A stretch of DNA of 64,000 nucleotides, taken from the NCBI GenBank assembly GCA_963803065.1, contig CAWDKW010000014.1, forward strand, positions 186,001 through 250,000, read 5' to 3'. Position numbers and translations under genes: made by a program. Positions 43,881 through 51,927 of this stretch are shown here, piece after piece (position 1 is the first letter of the stretch; each line of letters begins with the position of its first letter). The stretch comes from DASXMT01 sp963803065. Lineage in GTDB: Bacteria; Actinomycetota; Acidimicrobiia; Acidimicrobiales; RAAP-2. Under the pieces are notes generated by a model, which was not told the DNA's origin, did no database searches, and saw nothing but the letters and a program-made list of their open reading frames with translations.

Positions 43881-44816
43881 TCACGAGCCGTGGAGGGCCC
43901 GGCGCATGACGTCCATCGACTCGGCCGACTGGCGAACCGACGTCGCTGCGGTGAAGACCAACGCCGAGCCGTGGAACGTGCCCGGGTACTGGTGGATCTC
44001 CACCGTGACGCCCGCATGGAGCAGGCGGAGGCCGTACGTGAGGCCCTCGTCCCGTAGCGGGTCGAACTCCATAGTGGAGATGTACGCGGGCGGGAGGCCG
44101 GACAGGTCGGTGGCCCGGGCCGGTGCGGCATAGGGCGACACGTCACTTCGGTCGTCGCCCAGATAGAACTGCCAGCTGATCACAGCGTTGGGGCGGTTCC
44201 ACAACGGCGTGTCCACGAAGGTCCGCATGCTCACCGTCTCGAGCCGGTCGTCGAGCTCGGGGATCCCGAGGTACTGGAAACACAGCGAGGGGCCGCCCCG
44301 GTCCCGGGCCATGAGGGCGAGTCCCGCCGCGAGCCCGCCGCCCGCACTGTTCCCGAACACGGCGATGCGTCCGACGTCGATGCCGAGCTCGTCGGCCGAG
44401 TCGCGCATCCAGATCAGGGCGTCGTAGCAGTCGTCCAGACCGGCGGGGAAGGGGTGTTCGGGGGCCAGGCGGTAGTCGACCGAGACGACCACGGCGTCGG
44501 CGCTCCGGGCCAGCAGGACAGCCCCGGCATGCTCCGACTCGATGCTGCCCACCGCGAACCCGCCGCCGTGGATGTACACCACGCCGGGCAGGGACCGGTC
44601 CCGCTCCTCGGGCGTGTAGACCCGCACCGGGATGCGATGGCCGCCCGAGGCGGGCACCAGCCGATCGTGAATGAGCACGCCGCTCATGTCGATCCGTGCA
44701 CTGGCCTGGGCGCTGAGCTCGTCCAAGCCGGCACGGGCCGCAGCAACGTCACTGAAGTCAACGGCGGGAATGGCCGGGAGGACGGCAGCGAGCTCGGGAT
44801 CGAATCGGTAGGTCAT
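43881..44816 (-). CDS. HSL-family alpha/beta hydrolase (esterase)
   Basis: 311 residues. Oxyanion motif HGGGF at 83-87, nucleophile Ser157 in GNSAGG, the Asp in FDPLRDE (about 252) and His in GTFHGS (about 282) make a full hormone-sensitive-lipase triad. VSVDYRLAPEHPFPAGLDD is the typical segment before the catalytic strand. It should be a cytosolic carboxylesterase for short acyl esters. It lies 40 bp upstream of the threonine dehydratase on the same strand; common transcription is possible but the functions differ. Confidence 0.9.
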   Translation of the reverse strand: MTYRFDPELAAVLPAIPAVDFSDVAAARAGLDELSAQASARIDMSGVLIHDRLVPASGGHRIPVRVYTPEERDRSLPGVVYIHGGGFAVGSIESEHAGAVLLARSADAVVVSVDYRLAPEHPFPAGLDDCYDALIWMRDSADELGIDVGRIAVFGNSAGGGLAAGLALMARDRGGPSLCFQYLGIPELDDRLETVSMRTFVDTPLWNRPNAVISWQFYLGDDRSDVSPYAAPARATDLSGLPPAYISTMEFDPLRDEGLTYGLRLLHAGVTVEIHQYPGTFHGSALVFTAATSVRQSAESMDVMRRALHGS

Positions 44817-44882
44817 TGGTCTCCTTGTCGGGAACGGGACGGGGCAAATGAGAGCTTTTGGGGAGCGGGACGACGATGCGGG

Positions 44883-45680
44883 CTAATGGGCGAACTGCCC
44901 GGGTCGCCTGCCGGGGCCGGGGGGGCCGGCAAATGCCTGGGCTAAGCCCATCCACTCCGAGGCGACCGGACCGTCGCAGGTCAAGTCGGTGTCGTCGAGA
45001 TGTCGCCGTTGGGTGACCACTAGGCAGAAGTCGGAGGCCGGCCCGCGGACCACGTCGGTTGCCCCTTCGGGCCCGAAGAGCCAAGGTTCGCCGGCGGCCC
45101 CGTCGAGCTCGACCCGCACCGCAACGGCCGGTACCTCGAGGCCGCGGGACCGGTAGCTGTTGGGGAACGACTGGTAGCCGAGGAAGGCCACGTGCCGGAG
45201 CCGAGCCGTCGGCGCTCTGGTCACACCCAACGCGTCGGCCACGTCCTGGCCGTGGGCCCAGGTTTCCATCATCCGGGCGGTGAGAGCCGATGCCGTGCTC
45301 ATGTCCGGTCCGAACCAGGGGATGCGCACGCCGGGGGCGAGGGCAGTGGTGCAACCGATCATGGCCACGCGGGCTTGTTGGAGCCAGGGGACGAGGTCGG
45401 CGGTCGGCCGGCTCCGGGTTGCCCGGATGATGCGGTCGACGAACCCGTCGACGTCGGCCAGGGCCTCGAGGCGTTCCTGCCCGAAGGCATCAGGGTCGGT
45501 AGCGGCCAGCGATAGCTGCTCGTCGAAGTAGGCCAGGTGGCCGATCTGGTCCTTGATGGACCAGCCCGGCGAGGGCGTGGGCGTCTCCCAACCGGCCGGG
45601 GTGAGCGAGCTCACCAACCGCACGAGGTCCTCGGTCTCGGCCAGGAGGTCGTCCGCGAGCTCCTCGACGACTACAGCCAC
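44883..45680 (-). CDS. TIGR03084 family protein (DinB/mycothiol-isomerase fold)
   Basis: 265 residues. The N-terminal half is a DinB-like four-helix bundle: DDLLAETEDLVRLVSSLTP, SPGWSIKDQIGHLAYFDEQ with the metal His, and ETWAHGQDVADALG with the second His pair. The C-terminal domain is of the SCP2-like type seen in mycothiol-dependent maleylpyruvate isomerases. It is expected to bind a divalent metal and perhaps mycothiol, which supports an actinobacterial host. Reaction unknown. It is followed by the esterase at 65 bp. Confidence 0.85.
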   Translation of the reverse strand: MAVVVEELADDLLAETEDLVRLVSSLTPAGWETPTPSPGWSIKDQIGHLAYFDEQLSLAATDPDAFGQERLEALADVDGFVDRIIRATRSRPTADLVPWLQQARVAMIGCTTALAPGVRIPWFGPDMSTASALTARMMETWAHGQDVADALGVTRAPTARLRHVAFLGYQSFPNSYRSRGLEVPAVAVRVELDGAAGEPWLFGPEGATDVVRGPASDFCLVVTQRRHLDDTDLTCDGPVASEWMGLAQAFAGPPGPGRRPGQFAH

Positions 45681-45819
45681 GCCCTCTCCAGCCTTCTCGT
45701 CCGCACCTGTCCACCAGCGCCCCGGGCCCGGCTGGCTGAGAGCGATGGCATGATGGCGCCCTACGATAGATCACCGTGAACATCAGTTTCCTCCCACCAC
45801 GATGAGAAAAGGACTGTAG

Positions 45820-46437
45820 ATGAGCGACAGAGATCGGGATTTCGCCGCGCTTGCCTTGCGAACGGCCATCGGGCCGATGCTGATCCTCCACGGCCACAAC
45901 AAGGTCTTTGGATCCGGCGGGCTCACCGGAACGACCGGTTGGTTCGAGAGCCTGGGCCTTCGGCCCGCCGCCGTCCATGCCCGAATGGCCGCGGCCACCG
46001 AGATGGGGGCCGGCGCCCTCATCACCCTGGGTGCGGCGAACCCCCTTCCTACTGCCGCCGTCGTCGGGTTGATGGCCACGGCCGCGGCCACCGACCATCG
46101 TGGCAAGGGCTTCTTCGTCTTCAAGGGTGGCTGGGAGTACACCGCGGTGGTGGCGCTGGCCGCCACCGCACTGGCCGGGTTGGGCCACGGGCGATGGTCG
46201 GTCGACCGGTTGTTGGGTCGCAAGGAGCGTTCGGGTGCGTTGATGGCCGTGGGTGCCGTCGTCCTGGGACTTGCCGGAGCCGGAGCACTGCTCGCCTCCT
46301 CGTACCGACCGGACCAGGACGAGTCCACCGAGGATCAGGGGTTCCACCGAGTCCACCGAGGACTCCAACCAGGATTCCACCGAGTCCAAAAGTCCACCGA
46401 GGGCTTGGGCGAGGCTGCGGGCGCCGATCCCGCCTGA
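45820..46437 (+). CDS. DoxX family membrane protein
   Basis: 205 residues. The DoxX core has four membrane segments: LALRTAIGPMLILHGHNKVFG at the start, then EMGAGALITLGAANPLPTAA, and GWEYTAVVALAATALAGLG. It may couple to quinone/thiosulfate or peroxide metabolism as in the DoxX-SodA-SseA complex. The C-terminal tail (from about 168) is built from repeated TCCACCGAG and appears to read in the wrong frame for part of its length. The stop overlaps the next ATG (TGATG), so the two are coupled. Confidence 0.8.
   Translation: MSDRDRDFAALALRTAIGPMLILHGHNKVFGSGGLTGTTGWFESLGLRPAAVHARMAAATEMGAGALITLGAANPLPTAAVVGLMATAAATDHRGKGFFVFKGGWEYTAVVALAATALAGLGHGRWSVDRLLGRKERSGALMAVGAVVLGLAGAGALLASSYRPDQDESTEDQGFHRVHRGLQPGFHRVQKSTEGLGEAAGADPA
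46324..46401. repeat. Five TCCACCGAG units in the DoxX 3' end
   Basis: Exact TCCACCGAG occurs at 46324, 46343, 46352, 46376 and 46393, within degenerate 9-bp-like units. In one frame they read Ser-Thr-Glu (acidic), but the annotated frame switches between 46342 and 46391 to His-Arg-Val. Paired one-base indels at TT (46342-46343) and AAAA (46388-46391) would explain this. Confidence 0.8.
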
Positions 46438-47264
46438 TGGTGGCCGAGGGCCTCTTGGCCGGCCGGGTGGCCGTGGTCACCGGTGGCGCGGCGGGAATCG
46501 GGCGAGGGGTCTGCCGTCGGCTGGTGGCCGAGGGCGCGGTGATGGTGGTCAACGACATCGATGCCGACGGACTGGCGGAGGTTGAAGCCGAGGTGCGGGC
46601 CGCCGGGGGTGCCGTCCGCCCGGTGCTCGGCGACATCAGGGACCAGGGGACCGTGGAGGAGCTGGTCGCCGCCGCCCGGGAAGCAGCCGGCGGCCGAATC
46701 GATGTACTGGTCAACAACGTGGGCGACTTCCGGCCCAATGGCATGTTCCTCAAGTCAGGGCCCGACGAATGGGACGCCCTCTACGCCTTGAACCTCGAGC
46801 ACGTGTTCGCCTGCACGCGGGCCATCGCCCCGGCCATGGTCGAGCGCTCAGCCGGGAGCATCGTGAACGTCTCGACCGTCGAGGCCTTTCGAGGTATACC
46901 GGCCAACGCCGTCTACTCGGCGTTCAACGCCGGCATCAACGCGTTTACCCGCAGCCTGGCTGTGGAGCTGGGCCGCAAGGGCGTCCGGGTCAACGCCATC
47001 GCCCCCGACCTCGCTGACACCCTCCAGACGCCCGCAGCGATGATGCTGGCCGGCCGGGACGAGGCACTGCTCCAGAACTGGGTTCCCCTCGGCCGCTTCG
47101 GCCAACCGGACGACTATGGCGATGTCGTCGTCTTCCTGGCCAGCGACATGTCCCGGTTCGTCACCGGCCACGTCATCCCGGTCGACGGGGGCACGCTGGC
47201 TGCCGGCGGCTGGTACCTGAAGCGCAACGGCCCCGGGTGGACCAACATGCCCGACTCGCCCTAG
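46437..47264 (+). CDS. SDR family protein with catalytic Lys replaced by Asn
   Basis: 275 residues. NAD(P) motif TGGAAGIG at 15-22, NNVG at 93-96, Ser146 and Tyr160 are kept, but the YxxxK lysine is Asn164 (YSAFN, codon AAC). The C-terminal LGRFGQPDDYGDVVVFLASD and GHVIPVDGG are ordinary. The extended tail GWYLKRNGPGWTNMPDSP resembles terpenoid/hydroxysteroid-type SDRs. The missing Lys could mean low activity or another proton relay. It overlaps DoxX by one base. Confidence 0.85.
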   Translation: MVAEGLLAGRVAVVTGGAAGIGRGVCRRLVAEGAVMVVNDIDADGLAEVEAEVRAAGGAVRPVLGDIRDQGTVEELVAAAREAAGGRIDVLVNNVGDFRPNGMFLKSGPDEWDALYALNLEHVFACTRAIAPAMVERSAGSIVNVSTVEAFRGIPANAVYSAFNAGINAFTRSLAVELGRKGVRVNAIAPDLADTLQTPAAMMLAGRDEALLQNWVPLGRFGQPDDYGDVVVFLASDMSRFVTGHVIPVDGGTLAAGGWYLKRNGPGWTNMPDSP

Positions 47265-47271
47265 CTACTCG

Positions 47272-47348
47272 CTCTGGCCGGCCCAATCGGCTCTGGTCGG
47301 CCCAGTCCCGGCCGCCTCAGGCGGGTCGAGCCTGGTCGGCCCAGTCCG
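47272..47348. repeat. Three 19-bp repeats between SDR and aldo/keto reductase
   Basis: Related 19-mers start at 47272 (CTCTGGCCGGCCCAATCGG), 47291 (CTCTGGTCGGCCCAGTCCC) and 47330 (GCCTGGTCGGCCCAGTCCG). The first two abut; 20 bp separate the third. They fill the 96-bp convergent gap. No hairpin terminator is obvious. Confidence 0.75.
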
Positions 47349-47360
47349 TTCGAGAGCGGC

Positions 47361-48293
47361 TCAGCCCGGACGAGGCGGGAGCTCGGCCAGGTCGGCTGCC
47401 GTCAGCTGCCAGGCGACCGCGGCGGCGTTGGCCCGGACTTGTTCGGCCGTGGTCGCCCCGGCGATGACCGACGCCACCCCGTCCTGGGCCGACAACCAGG
47501 CCACCGCCAGCTCGAGCAAGCTGTGGCCCCTGGACGCGGCGAAGGCGGTCAGGGCCTCGACGTAATCGAAGTTCTCGTCGGTGGCGATGCCGGCGAAGTA
47601 CGACGCGCTGTCCAAGCGCGATCCGGCCGGGAAGGGCTCACCCTTCTTGTACTTGCCGGTGAGCATCCCCGATGCCAGCGGAAAGTAGGGAACGATCCCG
47701 AGGCCATGCCGCCTGGCCGCCGGGACCACCGACCGTTCCACGCCTCGCACCAGCAGGCTCCACTCGATCTGCGTGGCGCAGAACGCCACTGTCTTACGTT
47801 GGTCGGCCGACGCTGCCGCCTCATCGATCTGGGCGGCGGTGACGTTGGACGAGGCGATGTGGAGGACCTTACCCTGGTCGACCAGCTCGGCCATTGCGTC
47901 GAGGGCCTCCTCCACCGGGGCCTCGCTATCCGGATAGTGCTGGTAGTAGACGTCGATCCGGTCGGTCCCCAGTCGCCTCAGGCTGACCTCGCATCCATCG
48001 AGGATTCGACGTCGGAGGTCGCCGGGCCGGTAGGGGTCGTCCTTTCCTCGGGGATGGAACTTGGTGGCGATGACCACCTCGTCCCGCCGGCGCCCCAGCG
48101 CCTGTCCCACGAACTCCTCCGACTTGCCGCCGCCGTACATCTCGGCCGTGTCGAAATGGGTGATCCCCGCATCCAGGGCCGCTTCGACCACTGTGCGGGT
48201 CTGGGCGCCGTCCACCCGCATGCCGAAGTTGTTGCAGCCGAGTCCTACTACCGAGACCTGAGGTCCGTCCGCTCCAAGGCGGCGAGTCTCCAT
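47361..48293 (-). CDS. Aldo/keto reductase
   Basis: 310 residues, TIM barrel. The tetrad is visible: Asp48 and Tyr53 in FDTAEMYG, Lys78 in ATKFHP and His in YYQHYPD (about 118). The C-terminal cofactor motif is VIAGATTAEQVRAN. It is similar to the YajO/GSP69-like groups (AKR11/12-like). It reduces aldehydes or ketones with NADPH. ATG with GAAGGATTTTGAA upstream. The gene is bracketed by 19-bp repeat clusters on both sides. Confidence 0.92.
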   Translation of the reverse strand: METRRLGADGPQVSVVGLGCNNFGMRVDGAQTRTVVEAALDAGITHFDTAEMYGGGKSEEFVGQALGRRRDEVVIATKFHPRGKDDPYRPGDLRRRILDGCEVSLRRLGTDRIDVYYQHYPDSEAPVEEALDAMAELVDQGKVLHIASSNVTAAQIDEAAASADQRKTVAFCATQIEWSLLVRGVERSVVPAARRHGLGIVPYFPLASGMLTGKYKKGEPFPAGSRLDSASYFAGIATDENFDYVEALTAFAASRGHSLLELAVAWLSAQDGVASVIAGATTAEQVRANAAAVAWQLTAADLAELPPRPG

Positions 48294-48381
48294 TTCAAAA
48301 TCCTTCCGTCGCAGCGGTCATTCACCTCTCGCCCACCTGATGGTGCGACGACAGTACGAGAGACCCTAGGCCGGGTTGCAG

Positions 48382-48438
48382 GCCCTTGGCCGTGTCGCAA
48401 GCCCTGGGCCGTGTCGCAAGCCCTGGGCCGTGTCGGGC
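48382..48438. repeat. Three 19-bp tandem repeats in a divergent promoter region
   Basis: GCCCTTGGCCGTGTCGCAA (48382), GCCCTGGGCCGTGTCGCAA (48401) and GCCCTGGGCCGTGTCGGGC (48420) are adjacent copies with few changes. The 222-bp divergent gap between the aldo/keto reductase and the 2-hydroxyacid dehydrogenase holds nothing else I can recognise. Confidence 0.85.
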
Positions 48439-48515
48439 GCCTTGCCGCGGAGCCCGGTCGCAATGCTCGGATAGGGTCGGGCCCGTGACCCATCGCAGCG
48501 AACCGGCGGACCCTG

Positions 48516-49559
48516 GTGCCTGAGCCGTCGGTCATCCACGTCGCCTATCCGCCGCTGGCCGCGGTGTTCGACTACGAACGGGTCGGGGCGCTGTGCCCGA
48601 CCGCAGAAGTGGTCACCGGGGCCTACGAGATCTCCCATGACCAGCGCACCCGGCGATCCCACGAGCCCGACAACGACGAGCTCCGCGAGTTCGAGCCGCT
48701 TCTCACCCCCCAGCTCCTGGGTGATCTGGCTCGGGCCGAGGTCCTGTTCACCCTGGATGCCCCCTACGACATCGGCCGGCTGGCGCCCCATCTGAGATGG
48801 ATCCAGGCGGTGGGCTCGGGTGTCGGCCAGTTCGCCTCCTCGGGGCTCGACGGGACGGACATCGTCCTGACCAACGGGGCGGGGGTCGGTTCGATCCCCA
48901 TCGCCGAGTGGGTGCTGGCCCGGATGCTGTCCATCGCCAAGCGCTTCGACGAGCATGCCGAACAGCAGCGCGACCACCGATGGGAACCGCGGTACGGGTC
49001 CATGCTCATGGGCCGCACCTTGGTGATCGTTGGGCTCGGCGCTATCGGACGAGAGGTGTCCCGCCGGGCCCGTGCCTTCGGTGTCCAGGTGATCGGGATC
49101 CGGCGGCGCTGGGTGAGCGGGGCGACATCGCCCGACGCCGACGAGCTCCTCGGGCCGGGCCAGCTGCACGAGGCCCTGGGTCGGGCCGACTTCGTGGTGG
49201 TCTCGGCTCCCGGGAGCAGGGAGAACGACGGGCTGTTCGACGCCGCCTCCTTTGCCGCCACCAAACCAGGAGCGGTCTTCATCAACGTGGCCCGGGGCTC
49301 CCTCGTCGACGAACCGGCCCTTATTGCCGCCCTCCGGTCCGGTCACCTGCGGGCGGCCGCGATCGATGTGGCCCGCCACGAGCCGCTGCCCCCCGAGGAC
49401 CCGCTCTGGGAGGCGCCGAACCTGTCGATCTCGCCCCATAGCTCCACCTCGTTGGAGGGGTATATGGAGCGCACCTTCGACCAGTTCTTCACCAACCTCG
49501 AGCGATACGTGCAGGATCGTCCTCTGGAGAACGTGGTCGATATGTCGGGCGGCTACTAG
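48516..49559 (+). CDS. D-2-hydroxyacid dehydrogenase
   Basis: 347 residues with GTG start. Rossmann motif GLGAIGREVSRRARAFG in the middle, catalytic Arg in NVARGSLVDE, Glu in RHEPLPPEDPLW and His in SISPHSS. This order is that of the GyaR/SerA/Ghr family. The N-terminal part is atypical, with an insert DQRTRRSHEPDNDELREF. It reduces 2-oxoacids with NAD(P)H; the substrate is unknown. Repeats upstream occupy the promoter region. Confidence 0.88.
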   Translation: MPEPSVIHVAYPPLAAVFDYERVGALCPTAEVVTGAYEISHDQRTRRSHEPDNDELREFEPLLTPQLLGDLARAEVLFTLDAPYDIGRLAPHLRWIQAVGSGVGQFASSGLDGTDIVLTNGAGVGSIPIAEWVLARMLSIAKRFDEHAEQQRDHRWEPRYGSMLMGRTLVIVGLGAIGREVSRRARAFGVQVIGIRRRWVSGATSPDADELLGPGQLHEALGRADFVVVSAPGSRENDGLFDAASFAATKPGAVFINVARGSLVDEPALIAALRSGHLRAAAIDVARHEPLPPEDPLWEAPNLSISPHSSTSLEGYMERTFDQFFTNLERYVQDRPLENVVDMSGGY

Positions 49560-49600
49560 GCCAACCGACGTGGGGCGCAGGGCATGGCTCCGCCCACGCC

Positions 49601-49669
49601 AGACTTTGGGCGAAGGGCGATGAGCTCGGTCACGCAGACTTGGGGCGAAGGGCGATGAGCTCGGTCACG
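49601..49669. repeat. 35-bp tandem duplication at the 3' end of the amidohydrolase
   Basis: Two 34-bp copies (49601-49634 and 49636-49669) differ at one base and are offset by 35 bp. Since 35 is not divisible by 3, the duplication shifts the reading frame and places the stop of the amidohydrolase (49630-49632) in the first-copy sequence. Without it the frame would continue to about 49556. Confidence 0.95.
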
Positions 49670-50826
49670 TTGTCGTGGAGGATCTTCCGGCGATCGGCCT
49701 CGTCGAAGTCCTTCAGCTCTCGGATGTAGTCGCGTGGCTCGGGCAACGCCTCGATGTGGGGCCAGTCGGAACCGAAGATGACCCGGTCGGCGCCCATGCA
49801 CTCGGCCACCTGGTAGACGTCGTCCTCCCAGAACGGGTTGATCCAGACCTGGCGGCGGAAGGTCTCGATCGGGTCGTTCTTCCAGTAGCCGGGCATCTTG
49901 TTGGCGGTGGAACGAACCTTGGTGATCAGCTCGGGCAGGTACTCGGCCCCGTTCTCCACCGATGCGATCCGCAGGTTGGGAAAGCGTTCGAGGTGGTTCT
50001 CGAAGATCAAGGTCAACAGATAATCGCGGATGGCCTGTTCGATGTGGAAGGACTTGATCGTCGGCTTCCATGCACCCGAGAACGTTGCGGCGAAGCCATC
50101 GGCGGCATACCCGTTGGAGGAGAGGCCACTGTCTCCGGCATGGACGACGACGGTGATCCCCGCCTCGTCGGCCAGGCCCCAGAACCCGCGGTAGCTCGAG
50201 TCGAAGGGATTGCGCCGACCTGTGCTGGTCACCGGGGCCGCCGGGCGCATGACCACGCTGCGGGCACCCTGATCGAGGGCCCATTGCAACTCCTCCGCCG
50301 CCCACCCCGGGTCGGCCAGGGTGATGTAAGGGGCGGCGAAGATCCGGTCCTGATAGTTGAACGTCCAGTCCTCGACCAACCACCGGTTGAACACGCGGAA
50401 CAGGTGGCACACGGCTTCGGGGTCGTGAGCCAAGGGCTCCTCGTAGATCATGCCCAACGTGGGGAAGAGCCAACACCCGGCCAATCCCTGCTCGTCGAGC
50501 GCTGACAGCCGAGCCGACGGCTGACGGTACTCGGGACGGATCGGTTCGCGGCGTGAAAGGAACTCCGTCGGGTTACGGTTGTGCGGGTTGCCCCGGAAGT
50601 ACTCGTACATGGCCCCAGGTAGGGCGACGGGATCGAAGGTGGGATTGGTGACCGCGTGGTTCACCTGACCGCCGATGACGTGGTAGCGCCGTCCTCCGAT
50701 ATCGCACCATTGGATCACTCGGGGACCCAGGGTCGGGTCCAGGTGCCGGGTGAAGGCGTCGGCGGCCTCGTAGTAGTGGTTGTCGCCATCGAACACGGGA
50801 TGGTCGACCTCGTCGAACGCACGCAC
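49630..50826 (-). CDS. Amidohydrolase 2 family protein (metal-dependent decarboxylase-like)
   Basis: 398 residues from the GTG at 50826, with GAGAGGAG seven bases before it. FDGDNHYYEAADAF holds the first metal-site residues in place of DxHxH. VVVHAGDSGL carries a conserved His, and FGSDWPHIEALPEP has the final metal Asp. The fold is PF04909 as in 6-methylsalicylate/gamma-resorcylate decarboxylases; such genes are frequent in actinobacterial aromatic and steroid catabolism. The C-terminus is altered by the 35-bp duplication. Confidence 0.87.
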   Translation of the reverse strand: MRAFDEVDHPVFDGDNHYYEAADAFTRHLDPTLGPRVIQWCDIGGRRYHVIGGQVNHAVTNPTFDPVALPGAMYEYFRGNPHNRNPTEFLSRREPIRPEYRQPSARLSALDEQGLAGCWLFPTLGMIYEEPLAHDPEAVCHLFRVFNRWLVEDWTFNYQDRIFAAPYITLADPGWAAEELQWALDQGARSVVMRPAAPVTSTGRRNPFDSSYRGFWGLADEAGITVVVHAGDSGLSSNGYAADGFAATFSGAWKPTIKSFHIEQAIRDYLLTLIFENHLERFPNLRIASVENGAEYLPELITKVRSTANKMPGYWKNDPIETFRRQVWINPFWEDDVYQVAECMGADRVIFGSDWPHIEALPEPRDYIRELKDFDEADRRKILHDNVTELIALRPKSA

Positions 50827-51028
50827 CGTCGGTCTCCTCTCGGGATGCCCGCTGTAACAGGTTCTCATCTTCGCACGGGGCGGCCCCGGGCGCCGGACCG
50901 GCCCACCGGGCGAGCCCCGCCGAAGGGTTGGGTACGCTGCCGGGCGGGAGCCAGCAGGCTCGACGGCGTCGTCGGCAGGCCGGCCGGGGCGTTCGGACCG
51001 CCCAGGTCCGAACCGGGAGAATGGAGCC

Positions 51029-51895
51029 ATGATGCAAGGTCGCGAGGGGCTGCTCCTGGTCGGCCACGGTTCCCAGTCGGCGAACAGCGAGACAGAGGTG
51101 CGCGCCCTCGCCGAACTGGTTGCGGGCCAGCTGCCCGATGTGATCGTGGACGTCGGGTTCTTGGAGATGACCGATCCCTCGGCCGGCGTGGTCCTCGACG
51201 GGCTAGTGGCGCGGGGATGCCATCGGATCGTCGTCCTGCCCCTGGTGTTGCTCGGGGCCGGGCACGCCAAGAACGACGTCGCTGCCGTGGTGCTCGAGGG
51301 CAGGCAGCGGCATCCCACCTGTCAGCTCCTGTTCGGAAGCCCGCTCGGTGTGGCCAGAGACCTGGTGGCTGCCATGGGCGACGCGGTCACATCGAGTGGG
51401 GGCCGGGGGTTGCCACTGCTCCTCGTGGCCCGGGGCACCTCGGATCCCGACGCCAACGGCGACGCGGCCAAGGCCGCCCGGCTGGTGGCCGAATGGAGCG
51501 ATGCACCCTTCGTGCACACCGGCTTCACCGGGGTGACCGGCCCAACCGTCGCCGATGCACTGGAGATGTTCGCCCGGGTCGGCTTTGAGCGAATGGTCCT
51601 CGGCTTCTGGTTCCTCTGCACCGGCAAGCTGGTCGAGCGCGCCCGGGCCGATGTCGCCGCCTTTTGTCATCGAACCGGGGTGACCGTGATCGACGCCGGC
51701 TACTTCGGGCCCGACCCACGGCTCGTTCCCACCATTGTGCAGCGCTACGGCCAAGCCCGGTTCGGCACTCCCGTCGTCAACTGCGACTCGTGCTCGTACC
51801 GGGCGCCGTGGCCCGGGCATGAGGACCGGGTCGGCCAGCCCATGGGGGTGGGCCACTCCCACCTGGCCGCGGAGCATCGTCACCCTCATCGATGA
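51029..51895 (+). CDS. cbiX: Sirohydrochlorin chelatase (CbiX-like)
   Basis: 288 residues, two CbiX modules. The first has the catalytic GHGSQ and the His in GAGHAKND. The second has RGTSDPDANGD, the usual non-His variant. A C-terminal NCDSCSYR pair of cysteines and a His-rich tail (HSHLAAEHRHPHR) are features of the long CbiX form, which may carry a metal centre. It inserts cobalt or iron into sirohydrochlorin for cobalamin or sirohaem. No other tetrapyrrole gene is nearby. GGAGCC precedes ATG ATG. Confidence 0.9.
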   Translation: MMQGREGLLLVGHGSQSANSETEVRALAELVAGQLPDVIVDVGFLEMTDPSAGVVLDGLVARGCHRIVVLPLVLLGAGHAKNDVAAVVLEGRQRHPTCQLLFGSPLGVARDLVAAMGDAVTSSGGRGLPLLLVARGTSDPDANGDAAKAARLVAEWSDAPFVHTGFTGVTGPTVADALEMFARVGFERMVLGFWFLCTGKLVERARADVAAFCHRTGVTVIDAGYFGPDPRLVPTIVQRYGQARFGTPVVNCDSCSYRAPWPGHEDRVGQPMGVGHSHLAAEHRHPHR

Positions 51896-51927
51896 CCAGC
51901 GCCGCCCTCATCGATGTCCGGCGCCGG

